Source: Ovis canadensis
Taxonomy: Eukaryota; Chordata; Mammalia; Artiodactyla; Bovidae
Length of the DNA: 64,000 nucleotides
Direction of reading: 5' to 3'
NCBI RefSeq assembly: GCF_042477335.2
Contig: NC_091248.1
Span: 121,666,501 to 121,730,500 of the forward strand
The first letter of the stretch is position 1, and every line of letters begins with the position of its first letter. Below the pieces are notes generated by a model. That model had not been told where the DNA came from. It saw only the letters and a list, made by a program, of their open reading frames with translations, and did not search any database. This document shows, piece by piece, positions 10,735-21,711 of the stretch. Made by a program: the position numbers and the translations under genes.

Positions 10735-10826
10735 CTTCTCCAGGGGATCTTCCCAACTCAGGGACTGAACCTGGGTCTCCCGCATTACAGGCAGATTCTT
10801 TACTGTCTGAGCCACCAGGGAAGCCC
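10735..10826 (-). mobile_element. Truncated Bov-tA head fused to BovB (antisense)
   Basis: Only the tRNA-derived half of Bov-tA is present ('ctccaggggatcttcccaactcaggg' to 'ctgagccaccagggaagccc', reverse complement). Its 3' half is replaced by the abutting BovB fragment, which suggests a template switch or nested truncation. Confidence 0.85.
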
Positions 10827-11520
10827 AAATAGAGGTTGGGCATTTGAATGAAAGTCCTGCCCAATTCATTATTGATCAGCCAAACTTCCTTGACCCCTGG
10901 GGATTCCATTATCTCCTCTGAAGGATTTGGCAGTACCTACTTTTTAAAGTGAGATTATTACCTGGAATATGTGGCTAGAAATGATTTTGCATGCATCTTT
11001 ATGATAAACTGCAATGCATCTCTGTCTCTCTGCATAAATCTACCTGAATTAGGTCCTATAAAGCACTTGGTTGTTGCTTTACAAGCAAATATGGGAGTTT
11101 CTGAGTTTTTTTGGTTATGAACACTTGCTTCATTTATGATCAATTTATTTTCCATACCTTGACTTAAATTTTATTCTATATAAACAAAAACTTCATTTCA
11201 ATTAAAATTTCTATTGAAAGTTAAATTTCAGGGCAATATCTCTGAATAAAAATGTAACTATAATTAGACTTCTAAATTAAATTTAAAATTCAGCTTCTCA
11301 TGTTACTATATACGTGAAAAACTCAACAAAAATGGCTAGGTGATTAAGGCCTATATTTCAGATGGGTAAATTTACACTCCTCTGCTTAGAAGATGGTAGT
11401 TTCTTTTGATATTGCATCCTTTAAAATGTGAAAAAAAAACAATTATCATTTTATTAAAAATATAAAGGAATATGTAAATGGTACAAGGCGTTGCTTTTAA
11501 TTGTCATTATCCCTTTAGTC
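10827..11520. other. AT-rich gene-free stretch
   Basis: AT-rich sequence with no supported gene and no named repeat. Confidence 0.4.
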
Positions 11521-11524
11521 TTCT

Positions 11525-11890
11525 TCAGTCTAGAAGAGTTCTTCAGTCTCTCACATTATGACCTTGAAACCTTTGAAGACTATACCAGGAAATTTATATA
11601 TCTTCAATTTACTTTTCTCTGCTATTTCTTTGTGATAGTTTCAGGTGATGCATTTTGGCAAGAGTATCACAGAAGTGATACTGGTTTTATTCTATTGGAT
11701 GTTCCATGATTTTGATTTTTCCTTTTACTAATGATGTTTATGTTCATTATTTGATTAAGGTGATGTCTGCTAAGCAGTTGAGAAGTTGTTTCTTTAGCAA
11801 AAATCCATTTGGTTCTCTTGCAATACCATCCTCCAATGCTATTTTAATTTAGTGCACTCCACCTTATAACCCTGCAAACTGTTTCCAAAT
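11525..11890. repeat. Old L1 3'-UTR remnant (L1ME-like)
   Basis: Blocks such as 'tgaccttgaaacctttgaagactataccagg', 'gatgcattttggcaagagtatcacagaagtgat' and 'gattaaggtgatgtctgctaagca' follow the order of the old L1ME-type 3'-UTR. Assigned from family memory; subfamily uncertain. Confidence 0.6.
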
Positions 11891-12132
11891 ATGGTGTCAA
11901 TGACATCTAAGGTTGCTGACCTAGCTGTATGTATTTACAGAGTTTTGAGGTCCTGTTAGCTTTCTTATTTGATTACTTAGAACACTTTTCTATCCTTTTT
12001 TTCTTGATACACAGTATCACTTCGCTTTAACTTATATGTAGGAACATTGCACATTAGTTTCCAATATCTCACTTTGAACATACACATTAATGTACAGAAA
12101 GTATATTTCTTCAAGTTTACACAACCCATTAT

Positions 12133-12635
12133 CAGTTCAGTTTAGTTGCTCAGTCGTGTCCGACTCTTTGCGACCGCATGAATCGCAGCACGCCAGGCCT
12201 CCCTGTCTATCACCAACTCCCAGAGTTTACCCAAACTCATGTCCATCGAGTTGGTGATGCCATCCAGCCATCTCATCCTCTGTCGTCCCCTTCTCCTCCT
12301 GCCCCCAATCACTCCCAGCATCAGAGTCTTTTCCAATGAGTCAACTCTTCGCATGAGGTGGCCAAAGTACTGGTGTTTCAGCTTTAGCATCATTCCTTCC
12401 AAAGAAATCCCAGGGCTGATCTCCTTCAGAATGGACTGGTTGGATCTCCTTGCAATCCAAGAGTCTTCTCCAACACCACAGTTCAAAAGCATCAATTCTT
12501 CGGTGCTCAGCTTTCTTCACAGTCCAACTCTCACATCCATACATGACTACTGGAAAAACCATAGCCTTGACTAGACGGACCTTAGTTGGCAAAGTAATGT
12601 CTCTGCTTTTGAATATGCTGTCTACGTTGGAAGAC
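12133..12635 (-). mobile_element. BovB 3' half-kb (antisense)
   Basis: Reverse-complement BovB from the 3' end 'cagttcagtttagttgctcagtcgtgtccgactc' to 'aatatgctgtctacgttgg'. On the minus strand it encodes the ORF2 C-terminal region ([13 protein letters not shown], then [13 protein letters not shown]) with one frame break. Relatively young-looking and 5' truncated. Confidence 0.9.
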
Positions 12636-14504
12636 TAATTGGAAAGATCCTTTTAGTCTTTATAAAAACAAAATAGAATTTATGTATTAGAACTATTTGT
12701 CTAAAATAAGTTGTTGGGAAATCATATATAAAATGCAATTTTAATTCTCAAAAGAGATGAAGAAGTTGATGGGAGAGTAGGAAGAAAGTGGGATGGTCAA
12801 AGCAGACAAGGGGGGAAAGCTGTGTCCACATCTGCCATCATGAGTGGAGACTGTGCCTGGGTCTGAATGCCATGTGCATGAGTGCTGGGTCGTGATCACC
12901 ATCTCTAGTCCCTCCAACAGGTATAACCAGTGGGTGAGAGTACTCAGCTCCAGAGGTTGTGAAGTAGAGAGAGCAGATGGAAGGTAGTGAACTTGGAAAC
13001 TCCTGCTTGTGCCCTGTCCTTAATACCTATGTGATGCTGTCTTTTTTCTTCTCTGGACTTCAGTTTTCATGCTGTGGAGCAAAAAGGGAATATTTCAGGA
13101 CTGCAAGATGCTGAGATGAGAAATACGGCACAAGAGTAACACAAAGGGAGTAAAACAGAAACAGATAATCAAGATAACTTTTGCCTGCTTTGGGCTCACA
13201 GAGTCTTTAGCCCATGGACACATCTTCCTGCATCCCACACATTCACAAAGATCTGAGATTCCAGCCACAGAAGTGCTCTCTCTGCCTTCCTTCCCACCCC
13301 CACCCAAGGAACTGTCCATCTGTCCTCTCACTCTTGACACCTGTTAACTTGCTGTGTTCCTGAAACTCTTAGAGGTAAACGTTTCAGTCTGTGCTTCTGT
13401 TCCTGTTCAGAATGTGCTTAGAAGGAGATTCATTGTCAGAGAAGCAATGAGGAGACAGATAAAAAGTGCAGGGTTTAAAAAGTAGGAAAAGACAGTTAAA
13501 AAGGAGAATTATTGCCCATAGAAACATCTTTCATTCCTGCCAGGCTTCACTGAGGCCTGAGGAGCTGATGCTTTGCTGTGGAGACACTTCTGATTCAAGA
13601 AGATTTATAGATGCAGCTCATGAGGCCCTTATGCTTTAAAAACTCATAGAGCTGGGTGAAAAGAAATTATAGAACTACTGAAAAATATTTTAGTCTTGTT
13701 AAAATGTGTGTTTTTTTTTCTTTTAAAGGATCAAGGCTGACATGGCTTTCTCACTGAAGTACTATGAGAGTCATCTGCAGAGTTGGAGGTGGTGGGTTTC
13801 AACAGGCTTTTGAAAATTATCACAAGGGGCTCTCAGGTAAAGGCACATACAGGAGAAGGAAGAGGTTGTTTTGCACTAAAATACATAAGTACAATTTAAA
13901 AATTGAGCTGCCTTCTAGGAATGGAAAGACTGAGTCATGGGCTTGGGCTCCCCAGTGGCATTAGGAACACTATGCGCCTACCTGCTCACAGAACTCTGTT
14001 TCAGTGGGTGGGGCAAGGAGAAAATATTTCCTTTAGGCATACTAACACAAAATCAAACCTGTTCTTGCAGTGAGCTTCAAATGCTAGTAAGAGAATGTGA
14101 TGACTGCAGTAGCAGAAGGCAGGAAAGCAGTTGGAAAAAGGCTGTCTAAAGAGACTATAAGTAGCAGTTTCCCTAATTATTCACATGGTTCACCATGTTC
14201 CATGGATGGGCTCTCAGGTTAGTGCAATTTGGGGCTCAGCTTAGGGCTGGGGGTGAAGGAGGGTTGATATCTTTAAATTTCAAAGATTATTAAAGGCTTC
14301 CTTCTGTGGCAGGAAACTCAAAGAATATCTAAAGGAAAAATATGGTATGAACCCCAAATTAGAGCCCAAAGTGAAATATTTCCATTAAGAATTTAAGGGT
14401 AGAAGGATAAAAAGAAATCTTCCCTCATTATGAGATCCAAAGAAAGCTACTCTTAACATTAAAATTTTTCTTCCTTCTCCTCTTTTTAAAAACATATTTG
14501 CAAA
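12636..14504. other. Gene-free stretch, nothing recognised
   Basis: About 1.9 kb without a supported gene. Short frames at 13095-13340 and 13764-14149 have no recognisable protein. Probably unique sequence of the left flank. Confidence 0.4.
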
Positions 14505-14900
14505 TTGCGCTTAGTTAATCAATTATTAAAAATAAGTTTTTGGAAATAATTGTAGATTCACAGGAAGTTGTAAAAAAATTTACAGAGAGTTTCTGTGTAT
14601 TCTTCACCTAGTTTTCCCTAATGGTAACATCTTATGTAATTATAGTACAATATCACAGCCAGGAAACAGGCGTTGGTACAATCCACAGAGCTTATTCCAA
14701 CTTCACCAGTTCTGTATTCACTCTTCTGTGTGTATGTATATATAATTCTGTGCTGTTTTTTTCACATGTGTATATTCGAGTAACCACCACAGTCAAGATA
14801 CAGAACTGCTCCATCAGTACAAAGCTTCCGCATGCCACCCCTTTACAGTCACATACACCCTAACAACATACAAATTTAATTTTTGCACTCTTTCACTGTT
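14505..14900. repeat. Old L1 3'-UTR remnant
   Basis: 'gtagattcacaggaagttgtaaaaaaatttacagagag', 'cttcacctagttttccctaatggtaacatc' and 'gataca gaactgctccatcag' are in the order typical of an old L1 3'-UTR. Confidence 0.6.
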
Positions 14901-14987
14901 ATGGCCCTAGGGAAATATTACTGAACAAGCAAAAATCCCTGGTCTATTGATAAAATACAGAAAATACAAAATTTTTCAAAATGAGTA

Positions 14988-15705
14988 CAGGTGTATTTTG
15001 GAGATATTGCATGTTCAGTTTCAGACCACCACAATAAAGTGAATACTGAAATAAAAACATAAACAAAACATGGATTTTTTGGTTTCCCAGTACACATAAA
15101 AGTTATGTTTACTTTGTACTGTGGTCTATTAAGTGTGCAATAGCAATATGTGTTAAAAAAAAGTGTGTGTGTGTGGATGCACACATGCGCTCAGTTATAT
15201 CCAACTCTTTGAGACACCATAGACTGTAGCCCACCAGGCTCCTCTGTCCATGGAATTTTTCAGGCAGGAATACTAGAGTGGGGTTTCCATTTCCTACTCC
15301 AGGGGATCTTCCCAACTCCAAAATTGAACCTGCATCTCCTGTACTGGCAGGAGGATTCTTTACCACTGAATCACTTGGGAAGCCCAAGAAGAAAGGCTTT
15401 CCCGCCCTTGATTAAAAAATTTTATTGCTTAAAAGATGTTAACCACCATCTGAGTCTTCAGGGAATCAATCTTTTTGCAGTAGTAACATCAAAGATTATT
15501 GATCACAGATTCCTATAATAAATATAATAATAAGGAAGAATTTAAAACACTGCAAAGATTAGTGAAATGTGACACAGAGACACAACATGAGCAATTGCTG
15601 TTGGAAAAATGGTGCCAAGAGATTTGCTTGATGCAAGGTTGCCACAAAACTTAAATGTATAAAAAAACGCATATCTGGGAAGCTCAGTAAAATGAAATAT
15701 GCCTG
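14988..15705. mobile_element. Tigger1-type DNA transposon deletion derivative
   Basis: The ends are CAGGTGTATTTTGGAGATAT at left and, at right, a sequence whose reverse complement begins CAGGCATATTTCATT; both are flanked by TA. Interior blocks ('ggtttcccagtacacataaaagttatgttt', 'aaccaccatctgagtcttcag', 'gtaacatcaaagattattgatcacag') are those of Tigger1, with the transposase region deleted. A Bov-tA has inserted into it. Confidence 0.8.
15165..15386 (-). mobile_element. Bov-tA SINE (antisense) inside the Tigger remnant
   Basis: Begins after a short (GT)n run, then 'gcgctcagttatatccaactctttgagacacc', and ends 'gaatcacttgggaagccc', the reverse complement of the tRNA-derived head. It postdates the Tigger insertion. 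Confidence 0.9.
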
Positions 15706-15721
15706 TAGAAAAAAAAAATTA

Positions 15722-15797
15722 AAAGGACAGGGAAGCCTGGTGTGCTGCAATTCATGGGAAGTGCAAAGAGTCAGGCATGACTGAGTGACTGAACAAC
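15722..15797 (+). mobile_element. BovB extreme 3'-end fragment
   Basis: About 75 bp: 'aggacagggaagcctggtgtgctgcaattcatgg' to 'catgactgagtgactgaac'. It follows the Tigger end after a short poly-A-like tract. Confidence 0.75.
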
Positions 15798-16412
15798 AGC
15801 TGCTCACGGGTGTGTTCATGATTTTAGGAAAGGCATGTCTCTACAAATCTAAGAAGCTATCTTCTGGGTTTCAGGCAGATGGGACAAAAAGACTGAGGAG
15901 ATTGAGAGTAGGAAATACTAAAGATTTTTTTTAGGTAATGAAGGCAGATAGAAAAGCAAACCAAAGAGCAAACCAATACCAATTCCACTTTGCTCTTGGT
16001 GCTTAAGCTTGGAAATTGACTCTGGCAGGGACAGAAGGCAGGTGTTGAAAAATATCAGAGAGGCAACTGCTGACAGATAGGTTGAAGTACTTTTCCTGAT
16101 TATCTGTGTGAATCATCCTTTTATAGGTCAAAGTTATGCTCATGTTGGTGCATTCAGGTCAAGGCAGGACAGTGGCCTGAGACCGAAGCCTTGAAGTTCC
16201 ATGGGTTAATCTTTTTGACATTCTTTGAAGGTCTCCCTCCTGTGGTTATAGCCTGGGCACAAGCTTTTTAAAGAAAAATCAAATAGACAAAAAAGGAAAT
16301 TCATTGTTTATTTTTTTTCTTTCTTCTCATATAACAGAAAACTAGAAAGAAGAAAAATAGCACTCCTTTTGTTTACCAAGTTTCCACATATCATGCTCAT
16401 CCAGTGTTGATA
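15798..16412. other. Gene-free stretch, nothing recognised
   Basis: No supported gene and no repeat I can name. Confidence 0.4.
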
Positions 16413-16645
16413 GCTGAAGTTGCATGCGTGCTTAGTCACTCAATCATGTCTGGCTCTTTGCAATCCCATGGACTGTAGCCCACGAGGCTCTTCTGTTCAT
16501 GGGATTTTTCAGGCAAGAATTCTGGAGCGGAGTGCCATTTCCTCCTCCAGGGAAATCTTCTTGAGCCAGGGATTTGATCTGTGTCTCCCATGCCTCCTGC
16601 ATTGCAGGCAGATGATTTTCTGCTGAGCCATAGGGGAGGCCAAGC
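16413..16645 (-). mobile_element. Bov-tA SINE (antisense)
   Basis: Reverse-complement Bov-tA from 'gcgtgcttagtcactcaatcatgtctggc' to the head 'tgctgagccataggggaggcc'; moderately diverged. Confidence 0.9.
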
Positions 16646-16915
16646 AACAGAAGGAAACTTCAGTTAATTAAAGCTGAAAATGCATCTATTAAGGGGTACA
16701 AAATAACTCATAGAGTCTCTGAGAATCAGTCTTGGAGTCGACCCATGTCTTGAAGAAGGGTCAAAACTCATTCTGCAGAACTGATCTGGTGAGGACACCA
16801 CGCCAAAGTCTTCCCTGAGCCTGGATGATGTATTGTGTGTTGCAGATACCCCTAGGGCAGTGTCATCACTACTGATTCTAGAAACCGGACTTGCTACTAC
16901 TTCTAGTGCCAGACT

Positions 16916-18358
16916 TTTTGTTGTTCAGTCCCTAAGGTGTGTCCAACTCTTTGTGACCCCATGGACTGCAGCACTCCAGGTTTCCTTGTCCTTCACTGTC
17001 TCTTGGAGCTTGCTCAAATTGATTTCCACTGAGTCAGTGATGCCATCCAACCATCTCATTCTCTGTCACTGCCTGCTCCTCCTGCCCTTAATCTTTCAGT
17101 ATCAGGGTCTTTTCCAGTAAGTCAACTCTTCCCACTAGGTGGCCAAAAGTATTGAAGCTTCAGCTTCAGCATTTGTCCTTCCAATGAATATTGAGGGTTG
17201 ATTTCCTTTAAGATCAACTGGTTTGATCTCCTTGCTGTCCAAGGAACTCTCAAGAGTCTTCTTCAGCACCACCATGTGAAAGCATCAGTTCTTCAGCACT
17301 CAGCCTTCTTTATGGTCCGTAAAGAAGCTTTGGACCATAGCTTTGACTAGATGGATCTTTACCAGCAAATGATGTCTCTGCTTTTTTAACACGCTGTCTA
17401 AGTTTGTCATAGCTTTTCTTCCAAAGAGCGAGGATCTTTCAATTCCATGGCTGCAGTCACCATCTGCAGTGATTTTGGAGCCTGAGAAAATAGTGTCTGT
17501 CATTGTTTCCATTTTTTCCCCCATCTATTTGCCATGAAGTGATGGGACCAGATGCTATGATCTTAGTTTATTGAAAGTTGAGTTTTAAGCCAGGTTTTTC
17601 ACTATCCTCTTACACCTTCATCAAGAGGCTCTTGAGTTCCTCTTTGCTATCTGTCGTTAGGGTGGTATCATCTGCATATCTAAGGTGGTTGATATTTCTC
17701 CTGGCAATCTTGATTCCAGCTTGTAATTCATCCAGCCTGACATTTTGCATGATGTATCCTGTATATAATTTAAACAAGCAGGGTGGCAATATACAGCCTT
17801 GATAAACTCCTTTTCCAATTTGGAACCAGCCCATTGTTCCATATCTGGTTCTGTTGCTTCTTGACCTGCATACAGATTTCTCAGAAGGCAGCTAAGGTGG
17901 TCTGGTTTTCCCATCTCTTTAATAATTTTCTACAGTTTGTGATGATCCACTACAATCAAAGGCTTTAACCTGGTCAATGAAGCAGAAGTAGATATTTTTC
18001 TGGAATTCTCTTGCTTTTTCTATGGTCCAATGGATGTTGCCAATTTGATTTCTAGTTCCTCTGACTTTTCTAAATCCAGTTTGTACATCTGGAAGTTCAT
18101 GGTTCATGTACTGTTGAAGCTTAGCTTGAAGGATTTTGAACATTATCTTTCTAACATTTGAAATGAGTGCAATTGTATGGTAGTTTGAACATCTTTGGCA
18201 CTGATTTTCCTTGGGATTGGAATGAAAACTGACTTTTTCCAGTCTGGTGGCCATTGCTGAGTTTTCCAAATTTGCTGACACATTGAGTGCAACACCATCT
18301 TTTAGGATTTGAAATAGCTCAGCTGGAATTCCATCACCTCCATTAGCTTTAATCATTG
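16916..18358 (-). mobile_element. BovB LINE copy (antisense), about 1.4 kb, dead
   Basis: Reverse-complement BovB from its 3' end to within the reverse transcriptase region. On the minus strand it encodes, in broken frames, FRKVRGTRNQIGNIHW, then GYIMQNVRLDEL and an intact RYADDTT catalytic block (about 17672), but stops and frameshifts separate them. Its 5' edge at 18358 coincides with the left boundary of duplicated block A. Confidence 0.92.
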
Positions 18359-18447
18359 AATATACTGTAAGATTTTATTTATATATAATTCTTGAAATGC
18401 TAAAATTATAGATAGAGAGAACAGATGGTAATAACCAGAGGTAAAGG

Positions 18448-18977
18448 AAGGAAAGTCATGACCAATCTAGATAGCATATTAAAAAGCAAAGACATTACTT
18501 TGCTAACAAGGGTCCGTCTAGTCTAGGCTATGGTTTTTCCAGTAGTCATGTATGGATGTGAGAGTTGGACTAAAAAGAAAGCTGAGTGCCAAAGAATTGA
18601 TGCTTTTGAACTGTGGTGTTATAGAGGCCTCTTGAGAGTCCCTTGGACTGCAAGGAGATCCAACCAGTCTATCCTAAAAGAGATCAGTCCTGAATGTTCA
18701 TTGGAAGGACTGATGTTGAAGCTGAAGCTCCAATACTTTGGTCACCTGATGCGAAGAGCTGACTCATTTGAAAAGACCCTGATGCTGGAAAAGATTGAAG
18801 GTGGGAGGAGAAGGGGACAACAAAGGATGAGATGGTTGGATGGCATCATCGACTCAATGGACATGAGTTTGGGTAAACTCCAGGAGTTGGTGATGGACAG
18901 GGAGGCCTGGCGTGCTGCAGTCCATGGAGTTGCAAAGAGTCAGACATGGCTGAGTGACTGAACTGAACTGAACTGAA
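18448..18977 (+). mobile_element. BovB 3' half-kb (sense), internally deleted relative of the block B copy
   Basis: Sense BovB from 'aaggaaagtcatgaccaatctagatagc' to the (CTGAA)n end. It encodes the ORF2 C-terminal region in a 143-codon frame (18530-18961). Left and right flanks match those of the longer block B copy, so both descend from one insertion and this copy has lost about 750 bp. Confidence 0.9.
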
Positions 18978-19578
18978 GGAGAGGGTAGAGGCTGGACAGA
19001 AATAGATGTGGCTATAAAAGGAAAACATGAAGGATTCTGTGGTGATGGAAATGTTCTGTATCTTGACTATATAAATGCCAATATGTTATAATACTGTATT
19101 ATTACATTATCATGTTAATCATGATAATGAGTATAACTCATTAAAATCATGCCACATGAGTATAACTACATAATTACATTATGTATCATACTATTTTATG
19201 ATATTGTACTGTAGCTTTCCAAGATGTTACCATTGGGGGGAAACTAGTCAAAGGGTATAAGAGATACTTCTGTATTATTTCATATGACACATTGATTTAC
19301 AATCTAAGTACAAACTTTAATTGAAGTTTGAAGAGGCATAGAAGTTTCATCCTTCTCTGTCAAGAATGTTGGATGACCTTATTGTTTTTCCATTTTTTAA
19401 TTAATTGCTGATACTCTCTTTGTCAACTTTTTGTAGATTTAGATTTCATTTAATATAAATATAATTTACTGGCTTAAATAGGTGATTATCTTTATTTTTA
19501 TACAATTTAAAAGTTACTTTCCATTTATAGTTGTTACAAAATATTGGCTCTATCCCTCATGTTGTGCAGTATATCCTT
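18978..19578. other. AT-rich left arm of block A
   Basis: No gene. It aligns with 33435-33989 of block B ('gaaatgttctgtatcttgact', 'gaagtttcatccttct', 'gatgaccttattg') and is probably part of an old L1 3' region. Confidence 0.7.
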
Positions 19579-19589
19579 AAGCCTATCTT

Positions 19590-21031
19590 CAGTTCAATTC
19601 AGTCACTCATTTGTGTCCGATTCTTTGTGACCTCATGGACTGCAGCATGCCAGGCTTTCCTGTCCATCACCAACTCCTGGGGCCTACTCAAACTCATGGC
19701 CATAGCATCAGTGATGCCATCCAACCATCTCATCTTCTGTTTTCCCTTCTCCTCCTGCCTTCAATCTTTCCCAGCATTAGGGTCTTTTCCAGTGAGTCAG
19801 TTCTTTGCATCAGGTGGCCAAAGTATTGGAGTTTTGGCCTCAGCATCAGAGAAATGCCGGCAAATCTGGAAAACTCTGCAGTGACCACAGGACTGGAAAA
19901 GGTCAGTCAGTTTTCATTCCAACCCCAAAGAAAGGCAATGCCAAAGAAGGTTCAAACTACCACACAATTGCACTCATCTCACACGTTAGCAAAATAATGC
20001 TCAAAATTCTCCAAGCCAGGCTTCAACAGTACATGAACCATGAATTTCCAGATGTTCAAGCTGAATTTAGAAAAGGTAGAGGAATCAGAGATCAAATTGC
20101 CAACATCCGCTAGATCATCGAAAAAGCAAGAAAGTTCCCCCAAAAATCTACTATTGCTTTATTGACTACGCCAAAGCCTTTGACTGTGTGGATCACAAAC
20201 TATGGAAAATTCTTCAAGAGATGGGAATACCAGACCACCTGACCTGCCTGCTGTATGCAGGTCAAGAAGCAACAGTTAGAACTAGACATGGAACAATAGA
20301 CTGGTTCCAAATCAGCAAAGGAGTATGTCAAGGCTGTATATTGTCACCCTGCTTATTTAACTTATATATAGAGTACATCATGCGAAATGCTGGGCTGGAT
20401 GAAGCACAAGCTGGAATCAAGATTGCCAGGAGAAATATCAATAACCTCAGATACACAAATGACACCACCCTTATGACAGAAAGCAAAGAAGAACTAAAGA
20501 GCTTCTTGATGAAAGTGACAGAGGAGAGTGAAAAACCTGGCTTAAAGCTCAAGATTCAGAAAAGTATGAATCATGGCATCTGTCCCATCACTTCATGGCA
20601 AATAGATGGGGAAACAATGGAGACAGTGACAGGATTTATTTTGGGGGGCTCCAAAATCAATGTAGATGGTGAGTGCAACCATGAAATTAAAAGACTCTTG
20701 CTCCTTGGAAGAAAAGCTATGAACAACCTAGACAGCATATTAAAAAGCAGAGACATTGCTTTGCCAGCAAAGGTTCATCTAGTCAAAGCTGTGTTTTTCC
20801 AGTAGTCATGTATGGATGTGAGAGTTGGACTATAAAGAAAGCTAAGCACCAAAGAATTGATGCTTTTGAACTATGGTGTTGGAGAAGACTCTTGAAAGTC
20901 CTTTGGACTGCAAGGAGATCCAACCAGTTAATCTTAAAGGAAATCAATCCTGAATCTTCATGGAAGGACCGATGCTGAAGCTGAAGATCCAAAACTTTGG
21001 CCACCTGATGCGAAGAACTGACTCACTGGAA
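19590..21031 (-). mobile_element. BovB LINE copy (antisense) with inverted 5' segment
   Basis: 19590-19850 is reverse-complement BovB 3' end. From 19852 to 21031 the sequence switches to sense BovB from upstream in ORF2 to the 'ctgatgcgaagaactgactcactgg' block, overlapping the 3' segment by about 80 bp: a twin-primed insertion. AAGCCTATCTT flanks it (19579-19589, 21032-21042) and occurs once in block B at 33990-34000, the empty site. The inverted part encodes a 205-codon RT frame (20188-20805) whose catalytic block reads YTND instead of YADD. Confidence 0.93.
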
Positions 21032-21042
21032 AAGCCTATCTT

Positions 21043-21440
21043 ACACCCAATAATTTGCACCTCCTCTTCCTGCACCCATGTACTGCCCCTCCCCACTTCT
21101 CCCCACTGGTAACCACTGGTTGGTTCTGTATATCTGTGAGTCTGCTTACTTTTTGGTATATTCACTAGTTTGTTGTATTTTTTTAGATTTCACATGTAAG
21201 TAACATGATGCAATATTTGTCCTTTGCTGTCTGACTTGACTTAGTATAAATGCTCTTCTAGACCATCCATATTGCTACAAATGGCAAAATTTTGGTTTTA
21301 TTTGTGCCGAGTAGTAGTTTATTGTGTATATATACATACACATATATATCACATCTTCTTTATCCATTCATCTGTAGATGGACACTTAGATTGCTTCCGT
21401 ATCTTAGATTTTTAAATCTATGTGATGCTGTTGCTTTTAG
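21043..21440 (-). repeat. L1 3'-UTR remnant (antisense), shared with block B
   Basis: Contains the antisense L1 3'-UTR pattern 'gaccatccatattgctacaaatgg', 'gtgtatatatacatacacatatatatcac', 'tttatccattcatctgtagatgg'. The same segment is at 34001-34370 in block B, so it predates the duplication. Confidence 0.8.
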
Positions 21441-21446
21441 AGCTCA

Positions 21447-21711
21447 GTGGCACCCCACTCCAGTACTCTTGCGTGGAAAATCCCATGGACAGAGGAGCCT
21501 GGTAGGCTGCAGTCCATGGGGTCGCTAAGAGTCAGACAGGACTGAGCGATTTCACTTTCACTTTTCACTTTCATGCACTGGAGAAGGAAATTGCAACCCA
21601 CTCCAGTATTCTTGCCTGGAGAATCCCAGGGATGGGGGAGCCTGGTGGGCTGCCATCTGTGGGGTCGCACAGAGTCGGACATGACTGAAGCGACTTAGCG
21701 GCAGCAGCAGT
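21447..21711 (+). mobile_element. Bov-A2 SINE, block A only
   Basis: Dimeric Bov-A2 from 'cagtggcaccccactccagtac' to 'gacttagcggcagcagcag'. Block B reads straight through at about 34380 ('gagcttaagtggtatcatgag') without it, so it inserted after the blocks separated. CAGTG is the probable target duplication. Confidence 0.93.

Noticed and set aside
20188-20805. 205-codon frame as a host gene
   Set aside because: It is BovB reverse transcriptase inside an insertion with target duplication, with a damaged catalytic block.
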